From: Chiua virens | Lineage: Eukaryota > Basidiomycota > Agaricomycetes > Boletales > Boletaceae | Assembly: GCA_019787685.1 (NCBI GenBank) | Contig: JAHNUO010000008.1 | Span: forward strand, 186,001-250,000 | Direction: 5' to 3' | DNA length: 64,000 bases | In this document: positions 23,509-33,399 of the stretch, piece after piece | Position numbering within the stretch: the first letter of the stretch is position 1 | Layout of the letters: the number at the start of each line of letters is the position of its first letter | Made by a program: the position numbers and the translations under genes | The notes under the pieces: generated by a model | The model's input: only the letters and a program-made list of their open reading frames with translations | Told to the model about the DNA's origin: nothing | Database searches by the model: none

Positions 23509-23793
23509 ATGCAAACAGCTAGCAACTGGTGGGACATGGTGAAGGACAATAGAATGATTCTGCAGATGAGATTGTCAGGTCTATGTCACATGATAGCAGC
23601 AGAATACTTGAAGTGGATGAAGAACTTCAGTGTGACACCAACAAACCTGCAGCAGAATTTGGGAACAGCAGGTGAGGTGGGCAGGGAGTTTGACATAGTA
23701 GCTGCATGGGATCATTGTCGGATAGAAAGAGGATTGGACCACCAGAATGTCCAGATTGTCATGTCTTTCAAATTGTACAAATCTGTTAAATAG
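23509..23793 (+). CDS. Unrecognised open frame upstream of retrotransposon E1
   Basis: 94 codons (MQTASNWWDMVKDNRMILQM; later GREFDIVAAWDHCRIERGLD). Coding-like composition, no family recognised. It ends 18 bp before the E1 insertion. Confidence 0.3.
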   Translation: MQTASNWWDMVKDNRMILQMRLSGLCHMIAAEYLKWMKNFSVTPTNLQQNLGTAGEVGREFDIVAAWDHCRIERGLDHQNVQIVMSFKLYKSVK

Positions 23794-23811
23794 ATGGTGA
23801 GTGTTAGAGAC

Positions 23812-24369
23812 CGTGCAACTTGCAGGTAGCCAACTCTGGATCTCCAGAGTTGTAGCGTCAGACGGGACTTGGCTTCACTGTATGTGGTGTGCCCTTGTCA
23901 CAGTCTGTCCCTATATTTTGGACATATGGAGAACAGAGGTAGATGTAAGACTCAACACATAAAGTGGAGTTGAGTGGAGTAAAGACCGTCAAGGTCTTAT
24001 GGAGTGTTTGGAGGGAGTCATTCAAATAAACTAATATTCAGACTAAAGTTACAATTGAAGTAACTATGGTTTATATACTCAGAGGAAACATAATGATTAG
24101 TCATGGAGTAAGAAGATGAATAATATGGAGAAACAGAGAATGACTAATTCTGAGTAAGATGGGAAATTGGGAAACAAGATAACTGGAGGTAAGTCGGGTA
24201 CTGAGGAAGCCAGAGCTGTGCTCATAAGTGAGACACAGGTTATGTACTAAAACAAAAGAGGAAACATACATATATACATAATGGAGGTCTGGGATCACAG
24301 AGTTGCGTCCTGAGGGTGATTGACCTAGAGTCATATCCAGAGGAATGGAGAATGGAGTGGTATATGACA
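23812..24369 (-). repeat. 3' LTR of E1 (family A)
   Basis: 558 bp. Contains the sense TATA motif GAGTATATAAACC and the conserved palindrome AACTCTGGATCTCCAGAGTT near its sense 3' end, a CpG-decayed form of a CGG-N4-CCG site. Confidence 0.88.
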
Positions 24370-24498
24370 GTATCCCCCTTTTAGGCCTGAACCCTTGAAG
24401 GCCTTTAGCAAGGAACAATAGTCAAAGCAGAGTCAAAGTGTAAACAAAGTGCGAGTGGAGATGACAGATGTGTGGAGTTTGAATTTGGAGTGTGCTCT

Positions 24499-24507
24499 GT
24501 ATATAAG
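24499..24507 (+). promoter_or_regulatory. TATA box of the antisense gene in E1
   Basis: CTGTATATAAGTCTGG lies about 45-50 bp upstream of the ATG at 24551, on the strand opposite to gag. The same sequence is conserved in E2 (37178-37187). The following leader, CATTCCTTAACCATTAATTC, is also conserved. Confidence 0.65.
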
Positions 24508-24550
24508 TCTGGTGGATGGCTGTTTCATTCCTTAACCATTAATTCCAACC

Positions 24551-25497
24551 ATGTCCAATATCAGCACTATCAAGGAGTAGGACGACACGTATCTCAAGGA
24601 GTGCGACAATGACAGTGACAAGCTGTTCAACGTGAAGGTGATGGAATAGCAACAATGAATGAACGTATGGAGAGAAGCAAAGGAGCAGAGGAAAGCTAAG
24701 GAAGCTGAGGAGGCATGCAAAGCTGAAGAGACGAGGTGTGAGGCAGAGGAGGCAGAGAAAGCAAGGAGGGCTGCGGAGGAGCGGAGAACAGTGGAGGAGC
24801 GTGAGGTGCATGAGGTTAAGAAGGCCAAGAAGAGAGTAAGTGGCTCACAACGTCTGGCTTCTGGAGCTGACAGAGTTACTAGGCTGAGAAGGTCCAAGTG
24901 GAGCAGAGTGCTCCCAAGGAGAAGGGCAAGGAGAAGGCGTAAGGGTCGGAGTGGGAGGTGTGCACTAGGTGCAAGGACCAAGGCCTGGAGTGTGTACTGG
25001 GTGTGGGGAGGAAGTCAATAGCTTGCAAGCCTTGTCAAGATGCCAAGGTGAAGTGCGAGAGACCCAGAGAGGAGGTGATGGAGAAGAAGGTGCGCCAGAG
25101 GAAACAGGTGGAGAATTTGGAGGAGGTGCTGAAGTCAAAGAAGAAAGCAAGGACTGAGTTGTTGTCCACTGGTCTGAGTGGGGCTCAGGGCTTGTCTCTC
25201 CCAGAGACATTTGTGCAGGTGGTGGAGTTGTGGGTGGGAGTTGTGAAGCAGATGATGGAGGCTCTGAAGGATCTCCAAGCAGCAATGAGATTGCAAAACA
25301 GGTGTCTGGATTACCAGAACACTCTGTTAGCAAGGCTTGTGGAGCTGAAGGTGGAGGAGGTGTATGGTGTGAAGTCGGAGGAGTCAGATGTTAAGGATGT
25401 TGATGCAGAGGTGGGCGAAAAGGAGCTTGTGGAGATGGGCATGGAGGTGGTGATGGTGATGGGTGATTTGGCAGATGTGGAGGGAGAAGTAGAGTAG
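24551..25497 (+). pseudogene. Antisense accessory gene of retrotransposon family A: coiled coil + Zn(II)2Cys6 cluster (E1 copy)
   Basis: Encoded opposite to gag. Exon 1 (MSNISTIKE.., then a charged helix such as KEAEEACKAEE) ends at 24835. The donor GTAAGT at 24836, CTGAC at 24867 and acceptor ACTAG at 24882 define a 47-nt intron that joins in frame to exon 2 (24883-25497). Exon 2 holds CTRCKDQGLEC and CKPCQDAKVKC: C-x2-C-x6-C-x10-C-x2-C-x6-C, the fungal binuclear zinc cluster of Gal4-type DNA-binding proteins. A second helical region and an acidic tail (GDLADVEGEVE) follow. Intact length would be about 300 aa. Damage private to this copy: TAG for W in the KEWDD motif, two stops near 24.65 kb, and TAA for CAA before GSEWEVC. 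Function is not known; regulation of the element or host is an inference. Confidence 0.75.
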
Positions 25498-26239
25498 AGT
25501 AGAATGTACTTATGAAGTTGCAAAAAGCAACAAAGATACAATTCTTGGAGGAAAATGAAGTGAGTGGAGATGGAAGTGTGAGGGATGGGAGGTCCTTATC
25601 CCCCTCTTAGGCTAGACATCCCAGCATCTAGCAGTGGAGGTAGATAGAGGGAGCTCGGGGTATAAAGGAGGAGAGATGAGTGAGTGCCTTTCAAAGTAAT
25701 CCAGGAAAGAACGATATACGTTGCTGAGGTTCCATGGAGTTTTCAATGTTGAGCAAGGAGGGATGACCAGAGTAACCTAGAGGATCGGAGTAGTAGCTGG
25801 AGTTGCCAGAGGGAACACCTAAAGGCGCAGAGTCGAGCTCATATGTGTTGGCATCTATATTCAAGTGAACAGAAAAGGTACTGTCCTTAACTCATCACTA
25901 AACAGAGTGTTAGCGAGCAGATCAATGGTATCCAAGAATCAACAGAACAGGGGGACCCAATGGAGGTGCATGGAGTGTGGTCGGAGTGATCATAGGATAA
26001 GGTCAGAGGAGTTATGAGGAGGTCAGGGTAACAGAGTTGAGGCTTGGGATAAATGGAGTTCTGAGGAGTGGAGGGGTAGGGAGTATTAAGGTGAAGAATC
26101 ATGTCCTTGAACTCTCTCGGGATAAAAAGCAGAAAGGAGGTGACAACATGAACTGAAGTTCATGAGGTCCAGAGTGTCAAAAAGACTGGATGTGTTGGTT
26201 CTGAATGTACTCCTTGTTGTGCAGTAGAAGGTAATGCTC

Positions 26240-27443
26240 CTTAATACATGGAGTTAGGAGTCAAAGGCTTAGTTGGTGTCCTTGCAGGAGGATGCCAGAG
26301 TTGCTCACGTAGCATGGGGCTTCGTGGAGTGAGAAGCGGACTTGGGGCAGTTCTTAGCCTTATGTCTGTCTTCACTGAGTAGTGATTCAGGTTCTTAAGG
26401 TGTGGAGGTAGACTCAATGGAGTCATCAGAGTCATATTCTTGGTTGGATTCGGAGATAGGAAGTGGTGTGGATGCAGAGTTTCTGGAGAATTGCGTGGAG
26501 ATGTGATTAATCTCAGAGTTGTGCTCCCAATGGTGAGCATTGATAGCTTGTGCCATGTAACACATTTCAGAGAGTCTTGGGGGTTTGCCTATATGAGAGA
26601 TTTCGTCTTTGATGTGGTTTGGCAGACCATTGTAGAAATGGGTATGGAGAGCATCTTCTCCATAACCACGGACTTGAGCAGCTGAGCGGTTAAACTCAAC
26701 TACATATTTGTTGATTCTTTGTCCATCACTCATGGACAGATCTCAGAGTTCGTACTCCACGTCTCCAACCGGATTGTACAGACCAAAATTCATCTGGAGT
26801 TCCAGAATGAAGTTGGTGTAGTGATCTTTCCAGAGGGGATAGGAGATGGAGGGGTCAGATTCGAGGAGATTGGGTTTGAACCACTCAAGGGCAATTCCTT
26901 TCAGATAAGACAGTGCAAATGTGACTTTGGCACAGTCTGAGTGGAAAGCCTTGGGACAGTCCTGGAAGTTCAACTCGCATTGAATGAGAAAAACTCGGAG
27001 TTTATGGGGGTTTGTCCCATCAAACTGATCGGGTTCTCTGACTTTAGTATGAGGGGAGGAGCTAGAGGAGGGGGGACAAGAGGTGCAAGTGTGGCTTTGA
27101 ATTGCATTTGTCAATTGCCCATAGGTATCATCAGGGGCGAGTTTGGTTTCGGGGTCAGAGAAGTTATCTCCAGAGTTGGGTTCATCAGAGGGATGTTCCC
27201 CAGAGGAGGCCGGAATACTTGGAGATTGATAATGGGAGGATGGAGTTTGGACACCCAGGAGTAAAGGTGCTCAAGAGGTGGAGGATGCAATGAGTTGAGT
27301 GGAGAAACCTCAGAAATCTTCAATGACTTCAGGAGTTCATCGATGACTGAGGAGGTTCCTGAGGGATTGGATGCAGTAGTGTCAGATAGGTTCAAGGTGG
27401 AGATACCAGTAGTACTGGTCTGAGGGCAGGTGTGAGAGGACAT
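26240..27443 (-). pseudogene. Ty3/gypsy-like gag of E1, decayed
   Basis: Capsid-like protein. The order is a Ser/Thr/Pro-rich N-terminus (from 27443), then VREPDQFDGTNPHKLRVFLI, ALSYLKGIALEWFKPNL, LWKDHYTNFILELQMNFG, DGQRINKYVVEFNRSAAQV and LPNHIKDEISHIGKPPRLSE, a classical retrotransposon gag pattern. A one-base shift occurs near 27115. In-frame stops are a TGA after VEYEL and a TAA after ESTSTP. Both are also present at the same codons in E2. The CCHC knuckle seen in E2 is lost here by a small deletion (SEDRHKAKNC). Confidence 0.85.
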
Positions 27444-27489
27444 ACATAGGTTGTGAGGTGACTGATGACAAGAAGTAGTCTGAATATAC

Positions 27490-28075
27490 TGTTAGAGACC
27501 ATGTGACTCAGAGGTAGCCAACTCTGGATCTCCAGAGTTGTAGTGTCAGATGGGACTTGGCTTCACCATATGTGGTGCACCCTTGTCACAGTCTGTCCCT
27601 ATATTTTGGATGTATGGAGAACAGAGGTAGATGTAAGACTCAACACATAAAGTGGAGTTGAGCAGAGTAAAGACCATCAAGGTCTTATGGAGTGTTCGGA
27701 GTGAGTTGTACAAATAAACTAATATTCAGACTAAAGTTACAATTGAAGTAACTATGGTTTATATACTCAGAGGAAACATAATGATTAGTCACAGAGTAAG
27801 GAGATGAGTAATATGGAGAAATAGAGAATGACTAATTCTGAGTAAGATGGGAGATTGGGAAACAAGATAACTGGAGGTAAGTCAGGTACTGAGGAAGCCA
27901 GAGCTGTGCTTGTAAGTGAGACACAGGTTATGTACTAAAACAAAAGAGGAAACATATATATGTAACGGAGGTCTGGGATCACAGAGTTGCATCCTGAGGG
28001 TGATCAACCCAGAGTTATTGTCTAAGAGAACTGGAGTTATATCTGGAGGAACAAAGAACAGAGCAGTATATGACA
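27490..28075 (-). repeat. 5' LTR of E1 (family A)
   Basis: 586 bp, more complete than the 3' LTR: it keeps the TTGTCTAAGAGAACTGGAG stretch missing there. Sense start TGTCATATAC and end CTCTAACA. No clear tRNA primer-binding site follows it. Confidence 0.88.
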
Positions 28076-28910
28076 GCGAGGCCCAGGGCATGGCAGGTAA
28101 GGTGGATGGAAAAAGCAACCATCCTGACATAGCCATAAGCAGAAGGAACAATCACTACTGGGAATGTCAGAATGCCACACCTGGATCGGCACTACTATGA
28201 TCTCAGTGTCACATCAAAGAAGATAAGTAAGGGGTGTCAATCTATATTTCTGATTATTAAGACATGCAGACGAGGAGTTTGAATGGCTATATTGGGTAAA
28301 CTACATTGATGCATTACCTAGAGACAGCTGCCACCAGAGTGAATGAGTATTGCATGACTAGCCTCCTATAGTGATGCATTACACAGATCACAAGTGGCTT
28401 TGCACAACCAAGGTATTCTGAGTTACAATACAAATTATGCATTATTTTTACACCATGGGCTGGCATGCAAGAGTGCCAAATACGATAGGGTAGTGACAGT
28501 GGGGAGGACAAGGGCGAGGTAGCAAGAATGAGGTGGTAATGGCGGTGAGATGGTGAGGGATGATGAGTGCTCAACACTCATGTGTGAACACAAACGTAAA
28601 CAGTTATCATTTGCATGCATGTTTGCACAAGGTAAGGGTGGTGAGGTGGTGAGGGTGAGGGTGAGGTAGCAATGGCAGCAAGATGGTGAGGGAGACAGTG
28701 GCAAAAGTGAGGGTGAGGTGGCAAGGTAGCAAGATGGCAAGGGTGGACACAAGAGGGTGGACACATCATTGTTGTTGTTGTGGCATGTTGTGTTGTGTTG
28801 TGTTATGTCATGTTGTGTTGTGATGTTGTCCATCCACCAAATTCTGCCCTTTCTTTGCAGTAGACTACCACAATAACTTGTTGCAGGAAACATGGTGCCT
28901 GTGGAGTCTC
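28076..28910. repeat. Sequence right of E1 with purine-rich microsatellites
   Basis: 28076-28480 has no recognisable gene. 28490-28830 is simple sequence: GGTGAGG/GGCAAG repeats and a TGTTGTGTTG tract at about 28770-28825, with a GTTTGCATGCATGTTTGCAC motif resembling the foldback at 13143. Confidence 0.5.
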
Positions 28911-28950
28911 ATTATCCAGGCCATTCCTTTGCAAGTTGCCATACTATGGT

Positions 28951-29007
28951 ATTGCAAGACACCATAGACCTGTTGCAATTTGCAGCATGCTCATGAGGTC
29001 TTGCAAT
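28951..29007. repeat. 57-nt hairpin core, copy 1
   Basis: Starts ATTGCAAGACACCATAGACC and ends CATGAGGTCTTGCAAT. The arms are inverted with several mismatches; the most diverged copy apart from copy 4. Confidence 0.7.
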
Positions 29008-29068
29008 ATTTCTGCTGCACACTCCACATTTACTCACTTGCACCTGGCCCATCCAGGCCATTCCTTCA

Positions 29069-29125
29069 ATTCCAAGACACCATGGACATGTTGCAATCTG
29101 CAGCATGCCTGTGATGTCTTGCAAT
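29069..29125. repeat. 57-nt hairpin core, copy 2
   Basis: Starts ATTCCAAGACACCATGGACA and ends TGTGATGTCTTGCAAT. Confidence 0.75.
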
Positions 29126-29513
29126 ACCACCATGCTGCATCAACAAACCAACAAATTTTGCATAATGACACAGTGCATACAGCACTGGCCAGTGGGTTCT
29201 AGCACTTCACAATATTGATTGTATGACAAAATAATTCACTTTGGAACTTTTTTTCTTTTTGAGTGCTGTAAAATAGGGTACCACACTGTGTGCTGTGTGC
29301 TGGGTGTGCTGGGTGGCACTGACCAGCAATTTAGTGGTTTGCTGATGTGTAGTATATCCCTTGGCATCTGCATCTGGTGTTTGTAGTATCTTGCAACACT
29401 TCCTCACATGCTACTAGTACATCCAATTCTCATCCACACCTGGCTTTTTGCAAAGCCCCTGGGTCCATTTACTCACTTACACCTGGCCCATCCAGGACAT
29501 TCCTGCAAGTTCA

Positions 29514-29570
29514 ATTGCAAGACACCATGGACATGTTGCAATCTGTAGCATGCCCATGATGTCTTGCAAT
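29514..29570. repeat. 57-nt hairpin core, copy 3 (near-consensus)
   Basis: Starts ATTGCAAGACACCATGGACA and ends CCATGATGTCTTGCAAT. The 27-nt arms flank a 3-nt centre ATC and match at about 23-24 of 27 positions. Confidence 0.8.
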
Positions 29571-29725
29571 ACTATCTCTCCCAGTGCACACTCTAGTATA
29601 TCCCTTGGCATCAGCATCTGGCATTTGATATCTTGCAACACTTCCTCACATACTATACATCCAATTCTCATCTGTACCCAGCTTTTTGCAAAGCTCCTGG
29701 GCCCTTACTGGCACTAGTACATGGT

Positions 29726-29782
29726 ATTGCAAAAGCCCATGGACATGTTCTGATATGTGACATGCCCATGATGTCCTGCAAT
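29726..29782. repeat. 57-nt hairpin core, copy 4
   Basis: Starts ATTGCAAAAGCCCATGGACA and ends ATGATGTCCTGCAAT. Same length, but with weakened pairing in the centre. Confidence 0.65.
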
Positions 29783-29860
29783 ACTACCTCTCTCACATGC
29801 TCTATATCCCCTCACCCACATTGTCAGCATTTAGCAAACCTCTGGTCGCTACTACAAGGT

Positions 29861-29917
29861 ATTGCAAGACACCATGGACATGTTGCAAACCATGGCATGC
29901 CCATGATGTCTTGCAAT
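29861..29917. repeat. 57-nt hairpin core, copy 5
   Basis: Starts ATTGCAAGACACCATGGACA and ends CCATGATGTCTTGCAAT. The centre is altered to AACCATGGC. Confidence 0.75.
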
Positions 29918-30033
29918 GCTTTCTCATATGCCATATATCATCTCACCCACACCTGGCTTTTTGCAATACCTCTCCCACATGCTCTATATTCCCTTGTCCA
30001 CATCTGGCTTTTGCAAAGTCCCTTCTACACCCT

Positions 30034-30090
30034 ATTGCAAGATACCATGGACATGTTGCAATCTGCAGCATGCTCATGATATCTTGCAAT
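30034..30090. repeat. 57-nt hairpin core, copy 6
   Basis: Starts ATTGCAAGATACCATGGACA and ends CATGATATCTTGCAAT. The GAC/GTC pair of the other copies is changed on both arms to GAT/ATC, which keeps the stem paired. Confidence 0.8.
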
Positions 30091-30150
30091 ACTTCTGCTG
30101 CACGTTCCACATTGTCTTGCTCACACCTGGCTATAATACAACCATGAGTG

Positions 30151-30857
30151 GTAAAGGAGCTCATGGAGAGACCTTTCACCAGTGTGGCCTCATGCTGCAG
30201 AAAATCATCCCCTATTGATCTTGATCATTTCCCTTCCTCAGGAGCCTTGTGACCAATCTGTTCTCTCCATCTACAGGGCATTTGGATTTATTACATATAT
30301 GTATGTCCTACATACATACCAGCCTCACAGAACTGAGACTTCGACAGAGCTGTCACCAGTGGAGACCCCTCCGATTATAAATCTCATTCGAGCTATGGTA
30401 GTACAGCCACATGCTTACCTAATCATAGGTACATTGCACCTAGAGTACAGTAGTCCTTTTTCTTTAGTGACTCAAGTACTCTACAGGCTAGGCCCTCTGC
30501 AGATACCACTTTTTCTATACCTCCACTAGTCTTAATGTACTGCAATGTATCCCACCATACCTGTTCAAAATGGTTTGCTAAGTCCTGTCTGAGCACTGTT
30601 TGTCATAGTGTGTATCCATTCAAACCTTCCTTCTATGCAGAATCTTCTGTTTTGATTGATGCCCACTTCTCCATCCACTACCTCAATTTCTAGCAGAAAA
30701 ATTGAAGTATGTGATGCTGTTCCTTGACCAACAAATTGATTTCTTCTGTCCAATGATCCACTTGGGCTTTGGCTCAGCACCATTCTATCTGAATTGCTAG
30801 ATACCACTGTCAGACAGAAAAATACAGGAAATCTTCAAGAATCAGTCTACAATCAAA
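30151..30857. other. No recognisable gene
   Basis: Between the hairpin array and the truncated LTR B. A minus-strand open frame at 30565-30807 (MVSSNSDRMVLSQSPSGSLD) has no recognisable family. Nothing else is seen. Confidence 0.35.
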
Positions 30858-31149
30858 AAGGGGTGACCAAGAAGAGCAGAACCAATCACAATGGTCAAAG
30901 AGAAATCATATGATGCAAAGGCAGCAGACAATGACAAAAGAGAAATGACCAAGTGTGATGCCATTGGAAGATGACAAGAATGAAATGAGTAAGTGCAATG
31001 CCATCAGATGATGATGAGAAGGAAATAAGTAAGCACTCATGTTGGGCTGGTGCAAGGTTATGTAATAAAGTATGGCTGAATGTAGGGAGATACCTGAGTA
31101 TTGAGCATAGTGAAAGTAGTACAAGTGAAGAAAGAAAAGAATTGTAACA
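30858..31149 (-). repeat. Truncated family B LTR (copy 3)
   Basis: Minus orientation, sense start TGTTACAATTC at 31149. Shares GAAGAGCAGAACCAATCACA and CATATGATGCAAAGG with the copy at 44151-44741. It abuts the last KDZ2 coding block, so it probably inserted into or replaced the KDZ2 3' end. Confidence 0.65.
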
Positions 31150-31343
31150 ATCAGGACATACCATCCTGTAGATCCTGCTCTCCATCTTTCTCACTACTAC
31201 CATATCCACACATGTGACATGATCCAAATCCATGAGAGCCTCTGCTGTCCCTCACTTGGTCAGTTCTCAGTGCCTTTGGTCATAGAACAGATGTCATCAT
31301 CCTGAAGACAACAGAATGCATGTTGCCAACCAACTTTGCCAAG

Positions 31344-31625
31344 TGTCATATACTGCTCCATTCTCCATTCCTCTGGATATAACTCTGATTCTCTTAGACA
31401 TGAACTCCAGGTCGATCTCCCTCAGGACACAACTCCACAATCCTGGTCCTCCATTATGTATATATGTTTTCTCTTTTGTTTTAGTACATAACCTGTGTCT
31501 CACTTACGAGCACAGCTCCGGCTTCCTCAGCACCCAACTTACCTCCAGTTATCTTGTTTCCTGATCTCCTGTCTTACTCAGAATTAGGCATTCTCCATTT
31601 CTCCATATTATTCATCTCCTTACTA
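31344..31625 (+). repeat. Truncated 5' LTR of E2 (family A)
   Basis: Begins TGTCATATACTGCTCC and stops at about CATCTCCTTACTATAGGC, where gag sequence starts. Compared with E1, the second half of the LTR and about 350 bp of gag leader are missing. Confidence 0.82.
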
Positions 31626-32042
31626 TAGGCAATTGACAAATGCAATCCAAAGTCTCACTTGTGCCTCTCATTGCCCCTCCTCTAGCTCCTCCCCTTGCAC
31701 TAAAGTCAAAGAACCCAATCAGTTTAATGGGACAAACCCCTGCAAACTACAAGTTTTTCTCATTCAATGTGAGTTGAACTTCCAGGACTGTCCCAAGGCT
31801 TTCTGCTCAGACCATGTCAAAGTCACATTTGCACTGTCTTATCTGAAAGGAATTGCCCTTGAGTGGTTCAAACCTGACCTCCTCAAATCTGACCCCTCTG
31901 TCTCCCATCCCCTCTGGAAAGATCACTACACCGACTTTGTCCTGGAACTCCAGATGAACTTTGGTCTGCATGATCTGGTCAGAGATGTGGAGTATGAACT
32001 CTGAGATCTGTCCATGAGTGATGGACAAAGAATCAACAAATA

Positions 32043-32237
32043 CAGTGAGCAACAAAACTGATGCAATGTTTGTAGCATTTTGATTGAAGCATGAATATTG
32101 AGAGCCCTGTTGATGCTAGACCCCCTAACCTGATCAAGGGCTTTCCAATGGTATATGGGTTTATTATGTAATTCTTACTATATCGGGAAATATTTCAAAA
32201 TTGGTATGAGGTACTCATTGCATCAGTTTTGTTGCTG
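32043..32237. repeat. Left terminal inverted repeat arm of the Tc1 element
   Basis: The outer motif GCAACAAAACTGATGCAATG (from 32049) and its inverse at 32216-32236 bound this arm. Confidence 0.85.
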
Positions 32238-32255
32238 GTATAAGGGTATCACAGA

Positions 32256-33272
32256 TTAGTATGAAGTGTATCCTCCTTTGGCCTTGATGACCTCCTGAAC
32301 TCTTCTAGGCATGCTCTCAATCAATCTCTGACACTCCTCTACCCCAATCTTATACCATTCCACTTTAATCCTCTCCCAAAGTTCCAATATCCCCTTAGCT
32401 GGCTCAGGATACTCTGCAAGTCTTCTTTTGAGAAGAAACCATAGATTTTCTATGGGATTAAGGTCTGGAGACTGAGCAGGCCATACCATGACCTCAAATT
32501 CATGGTCATCAAGCCACTCTCTAGCCTTCCTACTGGTGTGCTTGGGGTCATTATCCTGCTGGAAGATAATGTCTTCTGGGAAAAATCCATAATCCACCAG
32601 AGTTTGTTGGAGTTCATCCTCCAAAATCTGCACATAGAGATCAGCATCTATCTTACCATTAATCTTGCAAGCCATTCCAACACCTTCCCAGGTCATACAG
32701 CCCCATAGCATTACTGATCTTCCCCCAAACTTAACTGTTCCCTTCACAATCCTGTCACTAAGACCCTCTCCTGCCCTTTTCCATGCTCATTTCCTGCCAT
32801 CTGACCCAATGCGATTAATTTTGGTCTCATCTGACCATATAACTCGCTTCCAGTCCTCAACAGTCCAATGCTGATGGCTTAGAGCAAAGTCCATCCTTGC
32901 TCTCCTATGACGCTGGGAAAGAAGAGGGCATTTTTGCTTCACTACAGCCTTCATACCAGCTTTCTTCAAGTGGCGGTGGATGGTCTGGGGGGAGATAGAA
33001 TAGTTCTTCACTTCTTGAAGTGTTTTGGTCACCTAAACTGCATTCTCAGCCTTCCCAGATCCAATAAGACGAATAGCATAATGTATATTGGTAGGAGAAA
33101 TGATGGAAGGATGACCACCAGAGGCTGTGGGTAGGTTGGGAAGATGTTTGGACCTGAGTCTACTAATAGTAGATTGGTTGAGACCAGTAGATTGAGCAAT
33201 TTGATGGGTTGATTGTCCCAATTCCAAGAGAAAGATGATATGATGAGTTTGGTCAACTGAGAGAGATTTCAT
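32256..33272 (-). pseudogene. Tc1-type transposase with two in-frame stops
   Basis: DD34E-type cut-and-paste transposase. The ATG at 33272 begins MKSLSVDQTHHIIFLLELGQ, followed by a helix-turn-helix pair (HQIAQSTGLNQSTISRLRSK; YSISPQTIHRHLKKAGMKA) and then the catalytic core: WSDETKINR, FQQDNDPKHTS and SPDLNPIENLW supply D, D and E. The frame is continuous over 338 codons except for TAG at 33033-33035 (Gln position) and TGA at 32787-32789 (Trp position). Both are single C-to-T type changes on one strand or the other. Otherwise full length, so recently active on this time scale. Confidence 0.93.
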
Positions 33273-33399
33273 GATGATGGTTGTGGACAAAGTGATAGTG
33301 TGTGTGTTTGTTTGTATCATGTTGAACTTATTGCATGTCACATGATCCATTGCTTATGTAATAACCACTTGCAATATGCATTTTGAATACTTTAGAGTG

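Larger units (their letters stand above)
23812..28075 (-). mobile_element. Non-autonomous LTR retrotransposon, family A, copy E1
   Basis: 4264 bp in minus orientation. Same-orientation LTRs at 27490-28075 (5') and 23812-24369 (3') have sense ends TGTCATATAC and CTCTAACA. TSD is gtgag (23807-23811) / gcgag (28076-28080), 4 of 5. The internal region holds a decayed gag (27443-26240) and, antisense near the 3' end, a Zn(II)2Cys6 gene. A polypurine tract (AAAAGGGGGATAC) abuts the 3' LTR. I see no protease, reverse transcriptase, RNase H or integrase, so the element needs enzymes in trans. Confidence 0.9.
28911..30150. repeat. Composite repeat array with six 57-nt foldback hairpins
   Basis: The array mixes a 57-nt palindromic core (six copies) with two recurring linkers: a CCTGGCCCATCCAGGCCATT-type linker (28915, 29044, 29483) and CACACCTGGCTTTTTGCAA-type linkers (about 29440, 29675, 29947, 29998). 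Unit spacing varies: 118, 445, 212, 135 and 173 bp between core starts. No protein-coding gene; the open frames here are repeat shadows. Confidence 0.8.

Noticed and set aside
24659..24955. Long unspliced coil frame ending in LPRRRARRRR as the true C-terminus of the accessory protein
   Set aside because: Reading through the GTAAGT gives an Arg-rich tail in E1, but the spliced reading joins to the zinc cluster in frame and is supported in E2.
24965..25541. Minus-strand Ser/Pro/Thr-rich frames opposite the accessory gene
   Set aside because: Shadows of the acidic/charged coding strand; no independent features.
28912..30179. Several 60-150-codon frames in the hairpin array
   Set aside because: They are translations of the repeats on both strands with no shared protein family.
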